From Dasypus novemcinctus (Eukaryota > Chordata > Mammalia > Cingulata > Dasypodidae): a stretch of DNA of 64,000 nt. This document shows positions 1 to 12,424 of this stretch, piece after piece. The notes under the pieces were generated by a model. That model did no database searches. It was not told where the DNA came from and was given only the letters and a program-made list of their open reading frames with translations. How positions within the stretch are numbered: the first letter of the stretch is position 1; each line of letters starts with the position of its first letter. The DNA lies in NCBI RefSeq assembly GCF_030445035.2, contig NC_080701.1, positions 24,086,798-24,150,797 on the forward strand. Direction: 5' to 3'. The position numbers and the translations under genes are program-made.

Positions 1-59
1 TTGTCCATTATGTCCACTTTTCCCAATCCAATGCCACCTCTTCTATGTGGACACTGGAT

Positions 60-260
60 TGGTTGTGTCCATTAGAAGGCACTATTATTATCATTACTTT
101 CATTATTGTTACTATTACATTATCATTCCTATGATCATTATATATTACTATTATCATTATCAATAATAGTAATAATAGTAATAATTGCTATTATTATAGT
201 AATTATCTTCGCTATTACTATCTTTACTATGAAGAAAGCACTATTATTATCACCCCATCA
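60..260. repeat. ATT/TTA-rich low-complexity tract
   Basis: Degenerate runs of ATT, TTA and ATC triplets with few other words. It looks like an aged trinucleotide microsatellite; no gene signal. Confidence 0.75.
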
Positions 261-1084
261 CAGATGAGCAAATCATGGTTTTGTGTCTTACTTTCAGAGA
301 AAATTATGGCTAAGTGACATTCCAAGTCTTCTAAGCCCAAGGACCATATGGCAACATCAACTGATAAACCAGCCACCACCTGAAAAGAAGCTCAAATTGA
401 CAACTGTGAGACATAATTCAAAGAGACTCCAAATAGGCGATTTGATACCCTGGACGTGACTGAAGACTTGTTGAACATTGCAGGCCATAACAATCACTAG
501 CTGACTCAAGTGATGTCATATGGAATGAAAGAACTGCCCATTCTAAATTGCTGTTCTACAGAATTGTGGGAAATAATCATAATATTTCATCCATGAGCTT
601 AAACACTAGTCCAGGTAGACCAACATATGTGGGTTTTGGACCCAGAGAATGAAAGAGGAAGACATTTTTTATGGATATTAAAGAGATACAAATCCAAAAA
701 GTACTAGACCATTTAGATGGATTTGAGATATCATGAGAGAGACTTCAGGAAGATATACAGTTTTCTAGTTTGAGTTGTGACTAGCAGGATGAGTTGATGC
801 CATTTTTCACTTATATAGAGCTTAATAGCATATGAACAGCTTTTGGTATGAGGAGGGTGGATATGGGAAATTTGTTTGGATTTGAAAATGTGGATTTTTT
901 TTTTGTATATATATATTTTTTTTCCTGAGATCATCTGTATGATTATAATTTTTTTGTCTCATTCATATTGAAGTTGATGAAATCTGAGATTTTTAGATTC
1001 ATAAAAAAGTAATTTTTACATTTATGATGTAAATAATTATTGTTGGTATGGTTATAATATACCTGTAAAAATAAAGAAATAATG
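261..1084. other. Unassigned AT-rich intergenic sequence
   Basis: No convincing coding frame. Homopolymer T and A runs around 895-925 produce only spurious short frames. Parts may be an eroded LINE leading into the fragment that follows. Confidence 0.5.
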
Positions 1085-1590
1085 TAGAATTTACTTAATA
1101 TATTTATTTTTTACCAATGGGAATTTATTAGGTTAAAAGTTTACAGTTCTGTGGATTAAAGTAGACTTACTAATATTCTACTATAGATTTATTGTATTTC
1201 TAGCAATGGAAGAAATATTGATTTGGAGGCAGTGACCACTGGAAGTTCTGGAGGTAAGAAGAGGGAAAAACAGGTGTAATATGGGGGCATTTTTGGGACT
1301 TGGGAACCATCCTGAATGATATTACAATGTAGGTACAGGCCATTATATATCCTGCCATAACCTACAGAGTTGAGTGGGAGAGAGTGTAAACTATAATCTA
1401 TGCTTAGCAGCAGTGCTTCAAAATGTGTTTATCAATTCCAATGACTGTACCACACTAAGGAAAGATGTTGCCAATGTGAAAAATGTGGGAGGTATGGGGA
1501 GTAGGGCATATGGGAATCCCTTATATTCTATGTAACATTTATGTAATCTAAGATCTTTTAAAAAATAAAAAATAATTATTAAAAAAAAAA
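1085..1590 (+). mobile_element. LINE (L1-like) 3'-end fragment
   Basis: The text from 'gtagacttactaatattcta' through 'ctgccataacc' to 'gtaacatttatgtaatct' recurs nearly word for word at 48680-49060 (same strand) and in reverse complement at 28900-29250. The copy ends in an A-rich tail at 1560-1590, as expected for the 3' end of a retrotransposed LINE. It has no coding capacity here. Assignment to L1 rather than a HAL1-like element is by resemblance only. Confidence 0.65.
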
Positions 1591-1684
1591 GTTGACCGTT
1601 TCGAGGCCATAAAAATGTTCAAACCAAAGCACAGGTGATGCTTTCACCCCAAAAACCAGCACACGGAGGCATCTGCTTCTCTTC

Positions 1685-2430
1685 CAGGTTTTATTGCCTC
1701 ACCTTCTGGCACTGATTTTGCAAACTTACCTTGTGCGTGCTTATTTTCATGACCTCATCGAGTCTCTCTAGTGTCTTTAGTATCCTCTCCATTGCCTCTT
1801 CTTGTTGGAAGTGTTTACATCTCTCTTCCTGTAGTTCATGAACCAACAAAGTTAACTCTCCATTCGGCATCGCTTCCATCCTCATTGCCTTCCTGTAGGT
1901 GTCCACAAGGCTGGGGACTCTTAAAGCCTCTTTCTCTAGCCTGGCATCCTCTAGGGATGACTCAACCTCTTTATACACCTGGAGAGCAGCACTAACCTTG
2001 TCAAGGAGCTGACATTTCTCTTCAATTAGTGCAGCCAAGATGTCTGCAAGCTGCTTTTCACGGCTTATATAAAGACCGCACAAATCCGAGTAAGAATAAG
2101 AGGCTCACCAATAAACTGATGAGAGGTGGACACACCACTGTTTCCCCCTGGAGGCTGTGGAACATGTGGTCTGAAATCATATCATCAGGCAGCAGCTCCA
2201 TCACCCCCTCACAGCTTCAAAAGGGGCAGCCCAAGGTAAAGGTCCAGAGAAGGACACAGGCCCTTCAGTACCTGGAGTCAGCACAGGGCCCTGCCCAGTA
2301 ACCACGGAGACACCCGACTCAACCAACTGCAGAGAATCCCCCAGAATTCCAGCAGCAACTGACACCTTGAGCAGGTCATCAGGGAGCTGGTCTGAAGAAG
2401 GAATTAGAAGTTTACATGGGCTTGTCTCCA
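1685..2430 (-). pseudogene. Coiled-coil gene remnant, unrecognised parent
   Basis: On the minus strand 1691-2083 is open for 130 codons and encodes a charged, heptad-rich helix (ALIEEKCQLLDKV near the start, LVHELQEERCKHF and MERILKTLERLDEV later), typical of a coiled coil. Upstream on the same strand (2084-2430) protein-like text continues but in other frames (for example DSLQLVESGVSVVTGQGPV in 2201-2431), so the copy is frameshifted. The open stretch stops at TAA (1691-1693), overlapping an AATAAA on the minus strand. No introns are visible between the segments, which favours a processed pseudogene. I do not recognise the parent gene. A single exon of a real gene is less likely because the frames disagree. 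Confidence 0.5.
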
Positions 2431-2599
2431 TTATGTTCTAATGATCTTTCTTCTTTCCATCTTCTTTCTTTTTTTATTGATGAAAGTTTTGAAAAACATG
2501 AAGTATGAGCTTGTACTCGAAAAACTTCACTTATTTTTAAGTGCTTACATTTGCCCCTCACCACAGTACCCAATAACTTTATCAAGTTATGAATCATGA

Positions 2600-3640
2600 C
2601 TTTTTACCCAGCATTTACCCTCCTATACCTTTATTTAAAGTTCTCATTGCTGCTCTTATAAACCTGTACTTTTGTGTTCTATTGTGGTATTCTAAATCTA
2701 TTTGAACTGCCCTCAAGACAAAAATTATTCTTTTTATACTTTCAATATTAATTATGATATAATCATATTAAATGAAGTTTTATTCATCTGTATTACTTCT
2801 TGCATCTCCAGCCTTTCACTGAAGAATGTCCTTTAGTCGTTCGTTATTTTTGGACTACTGGTGATGGATTCTTAGTTTTTGTTTCTCTAAAAAATATTTT
2901 AACTTTTCCTTCACTGTTGGTTATTTTCATAGGCTATGTAATGATAAATTAGTCCTTTACTTTCAGCATATTGAAAAAATTATTAGTATTATTTGTCTTC
3001 CATTATTCCTGTTGATAAGTTACTTGTCTACTTGTTGTAATTGCCAAGGAATTTGTCTTTGTTTCCCTCTAGCTTCTTAAATTTTTCTCCTTATCTTTGT
3101 TTCCCTATACTTGAACAGCTGTATACTTTAATGTTAACTTCTTTTTAATTACTCTGCTTGAAGTTTGAAGGGTTTCTGATATTTGTGATTTGTTATTTGT
3201 GAACATTTTGGGAAAACCATTAGGCATTTTCTTTTCAGGTGCACCCCTTATTCTGTCTCCTATACTTCTAAACCTGGTTGTATCATTTTCTATGGCTCCT
3301 ACTTGCTCTTCTGTATTTTATATTTTTTAATTTTTTCTCCCCACACTTTATTCTGCATATTTTCTTGTGATTACATTCCATTTATCTAATTCATCTTCAG
3401 CTATTCCAAAATTCAGTTTTCACATTTGATCATACTATTTTTCAACTATTTAATTTGTTTCTTATTCAAATCTGCCATCTAAGTTTCCATATTTTTCTGT
3501 TTATTTCTCAAACTTCAACATTATGTTTACTTACTTGAACACTTAAAATAATTCTTAAAATATGGGTCTGATAGTCCTAATATCTAATATTTGTAAGATC
3601 TTTTTCTATATTCATTTCCTTTTGAAAGAAAATTCACTAA
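2600..3640 (-). mobile_element. Old antisense L1 (L1M-type) fragment
   Basis: T-rich plus strand carrying the antisense L1M signature: a 'cttgcatctccagcctttcactgaagaatgtcctttag'-like stretch followed by 'ggatgaattctcagttttt' relatives. A diverged second copy of the same segment lies at 5390-5935, and further relatives at 13620-13760, 32780-33000 and 44130-44330. No open frame remains. Confidence 0.65.
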
Positions 3641-3955
3641 GAAGTGGTAATACTGCCAGATTTTTAAAAACAGAATTAGAAACCAAGAATAAAATACTAT
3701 GAGAAAGCTTATTCTCCTAAAATATTTTCATATAACCCTAAGATAAGGGAAATAGTTCTTCACATGAGAAAACTCTTGAGATATTTGGACCATAATTAAG
3801 AAAACTGAGAAGTACAATAGGAATTAGCCTTAAAGATATGTATACCAAGTTTATCACTAAAACCTCAGTAGAAAACTGGATGTGATAGAGGTTGCCTTCT
3901 TTCATATTAAACTAATGACAACACTACATATTAAAAAAACATTCAGGGGAAGTGG
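3641..3955. other. Unassigned intergenic sequence
   Basis: AT-rich, no reading frame, no clear repeat recognised. Confidence 0.4.
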
Positions 3956-4361
3956 AGTTGGCCCAATGGATAGAACATCCATCTACCACATGGGAGGTCC
4001 AAGGTTCAAGCCCCGAGCCTCCTTGATCGGGGTGGAGCTGGCCCATGCGCAGTTCTGATGCGCGCAAGGAGTGCCGTGCCATGCAGGGGTGTCCCCCGTG
4101 TAGAAGAGCCCCACGTGCAAGGAGTGTGCCCCATAAGGAGAGTCACCCAGCGTGAAAGAAAGTGCAGCCTGCCCAAGAATGGCGCCGCACACACGGAGAG
4201 CTGACGCAGCAAGACGACGCAACAAAAAGAAATACAGATTCCCGTGCGTCTGACAACAACAGAAGTGGACAAAGAAGAGCACACAGCAAATAGACACAGA
4301 AAACAGACAACTGGGGTGGGGCGGAGAAATAAAATAAAATAAATAAATCTTTTAAAAAAAT
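3956..4361 (+). mobile_element. DAS-SINE (tRNA-derived), full length
   Basis: Begins GGGGAAGTGGAGTTGGCCCA, has the pol III B-box word GGTTCAAGCC near 4003, the GC-rich body (GCCCATGCGCAG, AAGGAGTGCCGTGCCA) and ends in a CAACTGGGG / AAATAAAATAAA tail. Reverse-strand frames over it are the recurring SINE shadow seen at every other copy. Confidence 0.92.
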
Positions 4362-5389
4362 GTAGGGTACACTTGAGAAACAAATTTTCCTAAATATACA
4401 AAAGTTGCATCACTCTTTCAGAAAACGTGATTTGCAAAAACCCAGGCTTTTAAATACAGGTAATGCAGGAGTGTCAGTTTGCATTTTAAAGTGTTCTTCA
4501 CTTTTAAAAATATTCATTATGGAATTTGTTTAAAAAGCTAAGTTGTTTAAAAAATTAAAGAGAAAAGCCTGAGATTTTGCCCTACAATGTGAGGACTGAT
4601 GGACATACCTGTTCAGGGATGTGTGCCACAGTAGAGGAACCCCAAAATGTGAATTTCTGAACTTACACAGATTGGTTGGCATATTTATCTCTCTTCTCCC
4701 CCAACTGGAGAGCAAGGAGAGAGAGAAGGCGAGAGAGGCATTTGTTCTGGAATACAAATAAATCCTCTCTAGGGAGAGCAGATTAAATTCCCTAGATTTA
4801 TTACTCCTGGAAATGTAAGCAAATGTCTTCAGGGGAGTCTAAATCTTTCCAGAAAAATATACAATCTCTAACTTGTAAGGTATGTGTGATGTCAACATGC
4901 TTCAGGTTAAGTGCCAGGGCTCTTTGCTGAGAAATCCCTGAGGGTATAGAACGGTGAAAATCTTCAGGGAGAAATTGAAAATAAGTTGTTTTACAAAAAT
5001 ACATTAGTTAAGCTTCAATTTCGAGCGGCAGTAACAACAACTATAAATTTCAGTGACTTGTAAAAATGGAATTTGCATCCTGCGTTAGTTAACCTGAAAG
5101 GATGGCCATCCACATGTTTAGATGCCTCTTATACATACCATAAAATGTGTCACTTGTATTTGTGTATGTGTGTAGTTCCAGTCTGACAGTCTTTATATGG
5201 CAGAAGGAACATTTATTTTTGCAATTTATTAATACATAGTAACTGATGCTTTTAATCTATAAATTGTTAATCAAATGTATAAGGTACATTTGATCTAGTT
5301 ACTATTTGCATGCTTTCTATTTATCCCACCTATTCTATGTTCTTTCTTCAACTTACTTGCCATCTTTTTGACTGAATTTTAAGAACCAT
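4362..5389. other. Unassigned intergenic sequence
   Basis: No exon-like reading frame with splice sites and no clear repeat family recognised. Confidence 0.4.
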
Positions 5390-5935
5390 TCCACCCTTTT
5401 GTTCTCTTTTTTTGGGAAGATATGATGCTATAATCTTTCTTTTAATGGTTGCTATAGGTTTAACAACCTGCACCTTTGACATAGCAAAGTCTATTGATAA
5501 ATGGTACTTTTATTTAACATTTTCATTGCTTCTCTGACAAACATGTACATTTATATTTTAGTGTACTTTATTTCTTTATTTTAACTCCCCTCAAGAAAAA
5601 ATATTATTTTGATACTTTCCATATTAATTCTAATTTATCCATATTAAATTATGTTTTATTAATTTGTTTGACTTCTTGCATCTCTAGTCTTTGCTTGGGA
5701 TAATTTTTGTTCTGCCTGAAGAACGTCCTTTAGTAATTCATTATTGTGGACCTACTGCTGATGAATTCTCAGTTTTGTCTGTCCAGAAAATGTTTTAACA
5801 TTTCCTTCACTACTAAACCTTATTTTCATAGGTGATTTAATTATAGATTGGCCATTTTCTTTTAGCACTTTGGTGAAATTATTATTATTATTATTATTTG
5901 TCTTCCATTATTCCTATTGTGGTTATTTTGAAAAG
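5390..5935 (-). mobile_element. Antisense L1M fragment, second copy
   Basis: Parallels 2620-3010 block by block: 'gtactttatttctttatttt', 'cttgcatctctagtctttgc', 'gaagaacgtcctttagtaat', 'tgtcttccattattcct'. Coding capacity is lost. Confidence 0.65.
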
Positions 5936-5959
5936 AAAAGGATGGAATTGGTAGGGTAA

Positions 5960-6441
5960 AAATCATTGCTACAGATAAAGAGGAGCACTTCACAAAGATA
6001 AGAGTTTCATTTTCTTACTTTAACGTGTGCCAGATAACCTGGTTTTAACATAAATAGAGAATAAATTGGTGACATTAAAAATGAAGATGAGATAATGTAT
6101 ATTTATAATGTGACATTTTAACACACCTCTATAATTAGCCATTAGAATAAGCAGACATAAAATTAAGTAGGTATATTGACTATTTAAATAATATCATTAA
6201 ACAAGTTTACATACTGAAATTTTATAGAATCTGTACCTACTCCATACTCTTTAAGCATATAGCATAATACAATAATAGCCTATATTCTAGGCAATAAAAC
6301 AAGTCCCAACAATTCCAAAGGATTTAAATCAAATAGAGTATAGTATCTGAACATAGGGAAAATAAGCTAAGCTTCATTAATAACAAAGCAACCAAAGAAG
6401 CCATATGTACTTGAAAAAATCTAAATGTAGTTCTCATTCTT
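5960..6441 (+). mobile_element. Old sense L1 ORF2 fragment (5' part)
   Basis: Starts with 'acagataaagaggagcactt' and includes 'ggcaataaaacaagtcccaa' with 'ttccaaaggatttaaatcaa', matching the endonuclease region of L1 ORF2 in order. It is interrupted by the SINE at 6442-6846 and appears to resume at 7150. Frames are destroyed by stops. Confidence 0.6.
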
Positions 6442-6846
6442 TTTTTTCAATTTTTTTTCTCTCCCCTTCCCCCCATCCAGTTGTCTGTTCTCTGTGTCTA
6501 TTTGCTGCATGTTCTTCTTTGTCCACTTCTGTTGTTGTCAGGGGCACTGGAATCTGTGTCTTTTTTTGTTGCGTCATCTTGTTGCGTCAGCTCTCCGTGT
6601 GTGCGGCACCATTCCTTGGCAGGTTGCACTTTCTTTCACACTGGGCGGCTCTCCTTACGGAGTGCACTCCTTGCGCATGGGGTTCCCCTATGTGGGGGAC
6701 ACCCCTGCGTGGGACGGCACTCCTTGCACGCATCAGCGCTGCGCATGGGCCAGCTCCACACGGGTCAAGGAGGCCCGGGGTTTGAACCTCAGACCTACCA
6801 GGTGGTAGACGGATGCCCTAACCACTGGGCCAAGTCTGCTTCCCAA
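6442..6846 (-). mobile_element. DAS-SINE, antisense, with 8-bp TSD
   Basis: Reverse-complement DAS-SINE: T-rich tail at 6442-6478, GTTGTCTGTTCTCTGTGTC, body, and the 5' end GCCAAGTCTGCTTCCC at 6829-6844. TCATTCTT flanks it at 6434-6441 and 6847-6854, a good TSD. Sense frames across it (a Cys/Phe-rich 104-139 codon set) are SINE shadows. Confidence 0.92.
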
Positions 6847-7560
6847 TCATTCTTGACTCACATAAGACTGCACAAGAGAAATAAGAAAATATTTGCTTAG
6901 ATCATGAAGTCAGCAGGGATCTGTAGTGTTCAAGATGTTTTGGAGACATCGAAAAACCTTGGATCTTGATCTTGGAGCCTAGAAACAATGTATGGATGAG
7001 AAATAATCAACTTTTGAGTCATCCACAATTATCAATTCGAAAATGATTACTGAGAGCTGAATAATAGCAAAAGTTGGATATCAAAAATTAAGATTTAGCT
7101 AAATCTGTGATAGATATTAATAAAGATAGGTAGATATTAATAAGGAAAATTAACTTGTCAGGTAACTTAAAAAGCTAGAAAGAGAATCACAAAATAACCC
7201 CCCAAAATAAAAATGAGAGTAGAAATGAATGAATAGAAAAATAAAACATAGCAGAGAAAATTAAGAAAGCCAAATGCTGGTTCTTGGAAAATACTAGTGT
7301 TATTGATTAGCCCTTTATAAGGGTTACTTTAAAAAAAAAAAGGCAAAAACACTAATAACCAATGTCTAGAATGAATAAGGAGAAATCAGTTTAAATGCAG
7401 TGATACTAACATAGTAAGCAAATTGTCTGATCTACTTTGTGAAAAAAGATAAATTCTTAGAAAGGAACAATTGACACAAGGAGATGTGTTAAATCTGAAT
7501 GCACCAAGAAACTCAATTTTAGCAAAACTTAGTCTAGCTGTAGCCTTACAATCATGGAAA
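6847..7560 (+). mobile_element. Old sense L1 ORF2 fragment (continuation)
   Basis: The stretch 7165-7380 resembles the L1 ORF2 segment between endonuclease and RT ('aaagctagaaagagaatcac', 'gagaaaattaagaaagccaa', 'atgctggttcttggaaaata'), ending with 'tagaatgaataagg'. Stops in all frames. Probably the same element as 5960-6441, split by the SINE. Confidence 0.6.
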
Positions 7561-9211
7561 TCTTACCGTATTCCTAGTCATCCATCAGGTGGTAGCTTTA
7601 TAGATATGAGGAATGGCTTAGTGTGGCCACAATTACAGCAGTACTAAGAGATAACTCCTTGCAAGGCGTTGTTGCAGTCTAAAGAAATGTAACATATGCT
7701 TTAAATCAGGGATAAATATTGTTGCTCTTCCTTCCAAAACCAAAATATGAAGTTGTGTATTCAAGAAATGGAAATCAGAGTGTTTATGCCTATCTTTACT
7801 CCTAATAAGTCACATGCAAAGCTATGTTCAGGTGTCTGAATATCCACCAAATAATACAACTGGTTTAATTTTCCTGGCAGTTGAGACAGAATTCTGACAA
7901 TTTGAGACTCCTCTTTCTACTGAAGCATCAGGCAAATAAGTTCTTACTACATGGACTGAGGTAATAACCCTTGTTGTAATGTAATATCAGGTTTGTTATT
8001 TATTTGTTGTTTGTTTTTTACCTTATTTACATCTGTGACACATGGATGTGAGTGACTATGGCAACCAAAATTAGGCAAGCCCAACGACTAAGACACTTGA
8101 GGAAAAAAGGGTTTGGGTTTTTCCACCAGTGAAAAGAATCCCTCACCAACTGATGTTCAGAGGAACACATAATGGGTAGTAAAAAGAGGAAACCATGAAC
8201 ATCAATCATGGTCTTATGACCTATTAAAGAAAGACATTTAACAGTGTAAGTGGGCAGTAAGAAAAGGAAACTTCAGACATCAACCACGGTCTTGTGATTT
8301 GTTACAGAAAGAAGAACATTTAGTGGCTATGAATAGGTGTCTTCTCTTTCCCCTCCTATTTGATATGACAGTTGGTATTTGTTAAATTTATAGGGTACTC
8401 TTTAAATCAGGGATTATCCAGGTGAATTCATACTGAGTTTGGATACAGTGACTGATGAGAAGTTGTTTCTCTCTTTGTGAGAAGGTGAGTGCGTCCTCAC
8501 TAGCGTGAGAAATGGTTCCATTCAGTTGAGTGGGAACAGTATTTTGTTGTATGGCTGTTTAAATATGGATAGAAGGGCATATTAATCCTTATTTGCCAAA
8601 TGGAAGGACTGTGCCAGATTGTGTCTGTCATAGCTTGTCTCCATATTTGCCCCAACTTATAAAGCCATATTTCTCAAATCCTCTTTTTCATTTCTAGAGA
8701 AACTGTGAGCCACAAAACAATCATGCATAAAATACAGGAGCTTTCACCAATGGTAGTGGATGTTCCACACCAACGCAAGGTGGTGGTGCTGGGGTGGTAC
8801 ACAGGAATCCCCAACTCTTTTGCTGGCTCAGCTTTATATGGGGTTCTGTCAATGAAGAACACTGGCAGGAAGTAGGAAAATTGTAAGATGAAAGGAACAT
8901 TTTTTTTTCTCTATAGCCATATCTGAGAGTGGCACATTAGCAGTGAAAACAGAGGCAGTTAAGTAGGTGGAATAGCAAGAGTCCCCAGATAGGGTAGCTT
9001 CAGAATACACAGTGTGTTCCAATAGCAGAAGTAGCATTAATGCTGAAATTGGGAGCTCTGGGCAACATTTTCCCTTTTGTTCTTGTCCCAAGCAAGACAG
9101 TGTCTTCCTGAATTTAATAACTTCAGCAAATGTAAATTTTTGCTCCTCTAGATTTTCAAAATTTTATACCCAATTTACTTTATCAAAATCACTCTTAAAT
9201 ACTTACCGTGT
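7561..9211. other. Unassigned intergenic sequence
   Basis: Mostly non-repetitive to the eye. A short internal repeat ('caaccacggtcttgtgattt' at about 8280 echoing 'catcaatcatggtcttatgac' at 8198) is visible. No exon or RNA gene supported. Confidence 0.45.
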
Positions 9212-9793
9212 TGTTTCAAATCTTTTGTGTGGACCCCAGAAAATTATATTCTTAAATTGAACCTATTGTGAACCTTTGATTAGATTAAATCTGCTACAGG
9301 CCATGTGATTAGATTGCTCCGTAGAGCAGGGTATGTCTTAATTCTCTTAATGGAGTTCTTTATAAATTGAAGAATAAAAGCCACACCTCCAGAGGAAAAA
9401 AGCCCCAAAGACAGAAAGAAGCCACCAGAAGTTGAAATTAATGAACCCAGAAGAGAGAAAAGCCACACACAGATGGAGCAACCAGAAGCTGAAGAAATGT
9501 GGCCCGGAGGAGAGGGGAGAGAAAAGTGGATACTGCCACGTGCCTGATCACCCACAGCTGAGCTCAGGGAGAAAGTGAGGCTGGAGGAGAAAGCAGAGAC
9601 TGGCAGAGCCACCAATGTGCCTTGCCATGGGCAGGAGTCCAGGATCTCCAGGACTTCAGGGAAAGAGCTTCATCTAATGCCTTAATTTGGACATTTTTAT
9701 GGCCTCAGAACTGTAAGCTTTTAACCTAATAAATTATAAAAGCCAACACATTTCTGGTACATTGCTTTAAGCAGCTTTTAGCAAACTAAAACA
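9212..9793 (+). mobile_element. MaLR-like LTR, diverged
   Basis: Shares the ordered landmarks of the family seen at 9942, 11818, 31334, 32195 and 51294: 'ggaccccagaaaa', 'atggagttctttataa', 'gccttaatttggacattttt', 'cctaataaattataaaagcc', ending 'agcaaactaaaaca'. Sequence resembles eutherian MLT1/MaLR LTRs. Solo copy. Confidence 0.6.
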
Positions 9794-9941
9794 TTTGCGC
9801 TGTTTTCTTCATGTCTTATTCAACACTACACTATTCATCTGTAGATTTAATTTATAACCTAAAACTTTCCAATGGAAGAAATATTTAGATGTAGATAACT
9901 TCATCTATGTATGTATTGATTCCAAAGGAAAAAAAATGTTG

Positions 9942-10394
9942 TGATGGTTTGAAATGCTGTCTTTACCCCAGAAAACATGTTCTTATAGTTAATTGATTCA
10001 TATGGGCGTGGACCCATTGAAAGTAGGATCATATGATGAGTAGGATCTTAACTTAAGATATAATACACCTTATTCATAGTGAGTCTTAATCCTCTACCAG
10101 AGTCCCTTATAAGAGAATGAAATTTAAACAAAGAATAAAAGCCATGGAAGCCAGTTTCTGGAAGCAATGAAACCTGAAAGAGAAGGAAGAGACCAGCAGA
10201 TGGCACCACAAGCCTTGCCTTGTGATAGAGGAGTCCAGGATCACCAGCAGTTGGTCTTCAGGGAGAAGGTATTGCCTTGATGATGCCTTGATTTGTACAT
10301 TTTCATAACCTCAGAATTATAAACTTATAGGCTAATAAATCCCTATTCAACTCATTTCATGGTATCTGCTTGAGCCATTTAGCAAACTAGAACA
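9942..10394 (+). mobile_element. MaLR-like 5' LTR
   Basis: Begins TGATGGTTTGAAATGC, carries 'gagtcccttataagagaatg' and a poly(A)-type AATAAA (10333), and ends AGCAAACTAGAACA. Followed directly by MaLR internal-type sequence and, 1.4 kb later, by a second LTR of the same family in the same orientation, so this reads as a two-LTR element. Confidence 0.65.
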
Positions 10395-11817
10395 GATTTT
10401 GGTATCAGGAAAGTGGGGTGCTGCTTTTGAAAATATAAAAAATGTGGAAACAACTTATTAATTGGTTATGCTGGAAAAATTGTGAAATGCTTGATAGAAA
10501 ATGAATGTGTCACTGAAATCTTGAAGAAAAGTGACCCTTGTTTTAAAGTGGCAGAGAATTTGGCAAAATTGAGTGCTGGTGTTAGATGGAAAGCAGAATT
10601 TGAAAGTGACAAGCTTGCATATTTTGCTGAGGAGATTTCCAAACTATGAAGTATAGCATGGCTTCTCCTTGCAGATTATAGTAAAATTCCAGAGGAAAAG
10701 AATAAGCTGAGAACTGAACGCCTGGACACAAAGAAACATGAAATCAGTGGCTTACAAAATCCTGAGCTTCCAGAAAGTAAGTCCTCATAGAATAGTGCTC
10801 CATATGAGGGTTTAACTGAATGTGGATCCAGTCAGCCATTTCAGTGCAAGTCAGGATTGGAGGTGCAGGAAAGATCTGTGGGAAGTTCTATTGTCTAATG
10901 GTTTGGACATCTGTATACTACAGGCAAAACCAGCAAGGTTTTTGTGAGATCTTGTATGAACAGAACTACTGCCACCCTGGACTAAAGGGACAGAAAAAGA
11001 AAAGACTGAAGGGAAAAGTGACTTCAAAGGCAGAACCACAGAAGTTAAGGTCTGGACTGAAGATATCTTCTTGGACCAGGAGAGCAGACCCAAAATTATG
11101 TGGGAAGGTTGAGTATGCCCCAAATCTTGGTGAGGGTGGGCCTTCCACCCTGTTTTTCAGGAAAAGTGTAACCATCCCAGGTTTCTTAGATGCCTGGGAA
11201 TTGTGGAGAGGTTGGATGCCACCCCAATGTTTGACCAGGGTGGAGCCTAGTCCGGCTGCCACACCGATGCTTGATGAAGGTGGACCCTAGAAGCTGGTCA
11301 ACAATCCATGCTTGATGAAGGTGGAGCTGAGAGCTTGGCCATTATCCTAATGCCTGAAGATGTTGGAGCCTTCACCCCCATCTTTGAGGAGAGCAGGGCC
11401 ACTGTATAAACACTTGGAAAGGGTGGGACTGCTGCTCATCAAGTCTGGTGGACTAACTAACCATTTCCCCATAGATGACTCTCAGACCTTGAAATCTAAA
11501 CCCCTGTAGGGTTTCAAAATTGTATGAGACCCAAGACCCCTGTTTTCCTTCCAATTTCTCTCTATGGAAATAGGAATGTTTATCTTAGGATTGTCTCTCC
11601 ATTGTATGTTGGAAGCAGATAAATTCTTTCCTAAGTTTCACAGGTGCACAGATGGATGGGAACTGCATCCCAGGACAGATCACACCTATAACCAATATTG
11701 ATGAGACTTGAGATTAATATTGTTGCTGAAATGATTAAAGCGTTGGGGATATTGTGATGAAATGAATGTATTTTGCATATGAAAAGAATGTCTTTCGGGG
11801 GCCTAGAGTGTGTAGTG
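10395..11817 (+). mobile_element. MaLR-like internal region
   Basis: Starts 'gattttggtatcaggaaagt' with 'ggggtgctgcttttgaaaat', the opening of MaLR internal sequences. No gag- or pol-like protein can be recognised; the longest open stretch (10820-11290) has no known motif. The part 11220-11400 is an imperfect tandem array (listed separately). Confidence 0.6.
11220..11400 (+). repeat. About 40-bp tandem array inside MaLR internal region
   Basis: Imperfect units, each with CCNATGCTTGATGAAGGTGGA or a near relative followed by an AGC/TGG-rich spacer, recur at about 11222, 11262, 11303 and 11347. MaLR internal regions are known to be minisatellite-prone. Confidence 0.6.
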
Positions 11818-12235
11818 TGATGATTTGAAGATGTATGTACCCCAGAAATGTATCTTCTTAAATTTAATACATTCTTGTAGGTGAGGACCCATTGTGAGGA
11901 GGATCTTTTGGTGAGTAGGATCTTAGGGTGGGTCTTAAACCTCTTATTGAAGTACTTTATAAAAGAATGAATTTCCAATGAAGAGAGAAACCAGAAGTAA
12001 CAAAACCTGAGAAAAGGGAGAGACCAGTAGATACTGCCATGTGCGTAGCCACGTGACAGCGGAGTCAGTATTGCTGGCAGATGTTCTTTGGGGAGAATGT
12101 ATCATCTTGATGATGTCTTGATAAGAACATTTTCATGGCCTCATAATTGTAAGTTTGTAAGCTAAAAAAAAATCCCAATTGTTAAAGCCAGCACAATTCA
12201 TGGTATTTGCTTGAACAGCATTGCAAACTAAAACA
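11818..12235 (+). mobile_element. MaLR-like 3' LTR
   Basis: TGATGATTTGAAGATGTATG to GCAAACTAAAACA, same landmarks as the LTR at 9942-10394. No clear 5-bp TSD flanks the pair (left ..ATGTTG, right TATATC..), so boundaries are approximate or the duplication has decayed. Confidence 0.65.
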
Positions 12236-12424
12236 TATATCAGTCTTACATAGGTACTTCCTGAACATTTTCTGTATGCAAGCATGGTCTTTACACCAAT
12301 CCTAAAAAAGACATTAGAAAAAGAAAAATTATAGGCCATGTTATTAAAAAAAAGAAATACTATAATCTTAAGAAAATTTTAGCACAGAGAATCCTGTGTT
12401 ATTTAAAGAATGTAGTTGATATGA

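Noticed and set aside
6405..6900. Cys/Phe-rich reading frames up to 139 codons
   Set aside because: The same peptides (CCVFF-V-HFCCC type) recur over every DAS-SINE copy; they are translations of the reverse-complement SINE, not genes.
9012..9615. 80-111 codon frames around 9.0-9.6 kb
   Set aside because: They cross the MaLR-like LTR or low-complexity sequence and show no protein motif.
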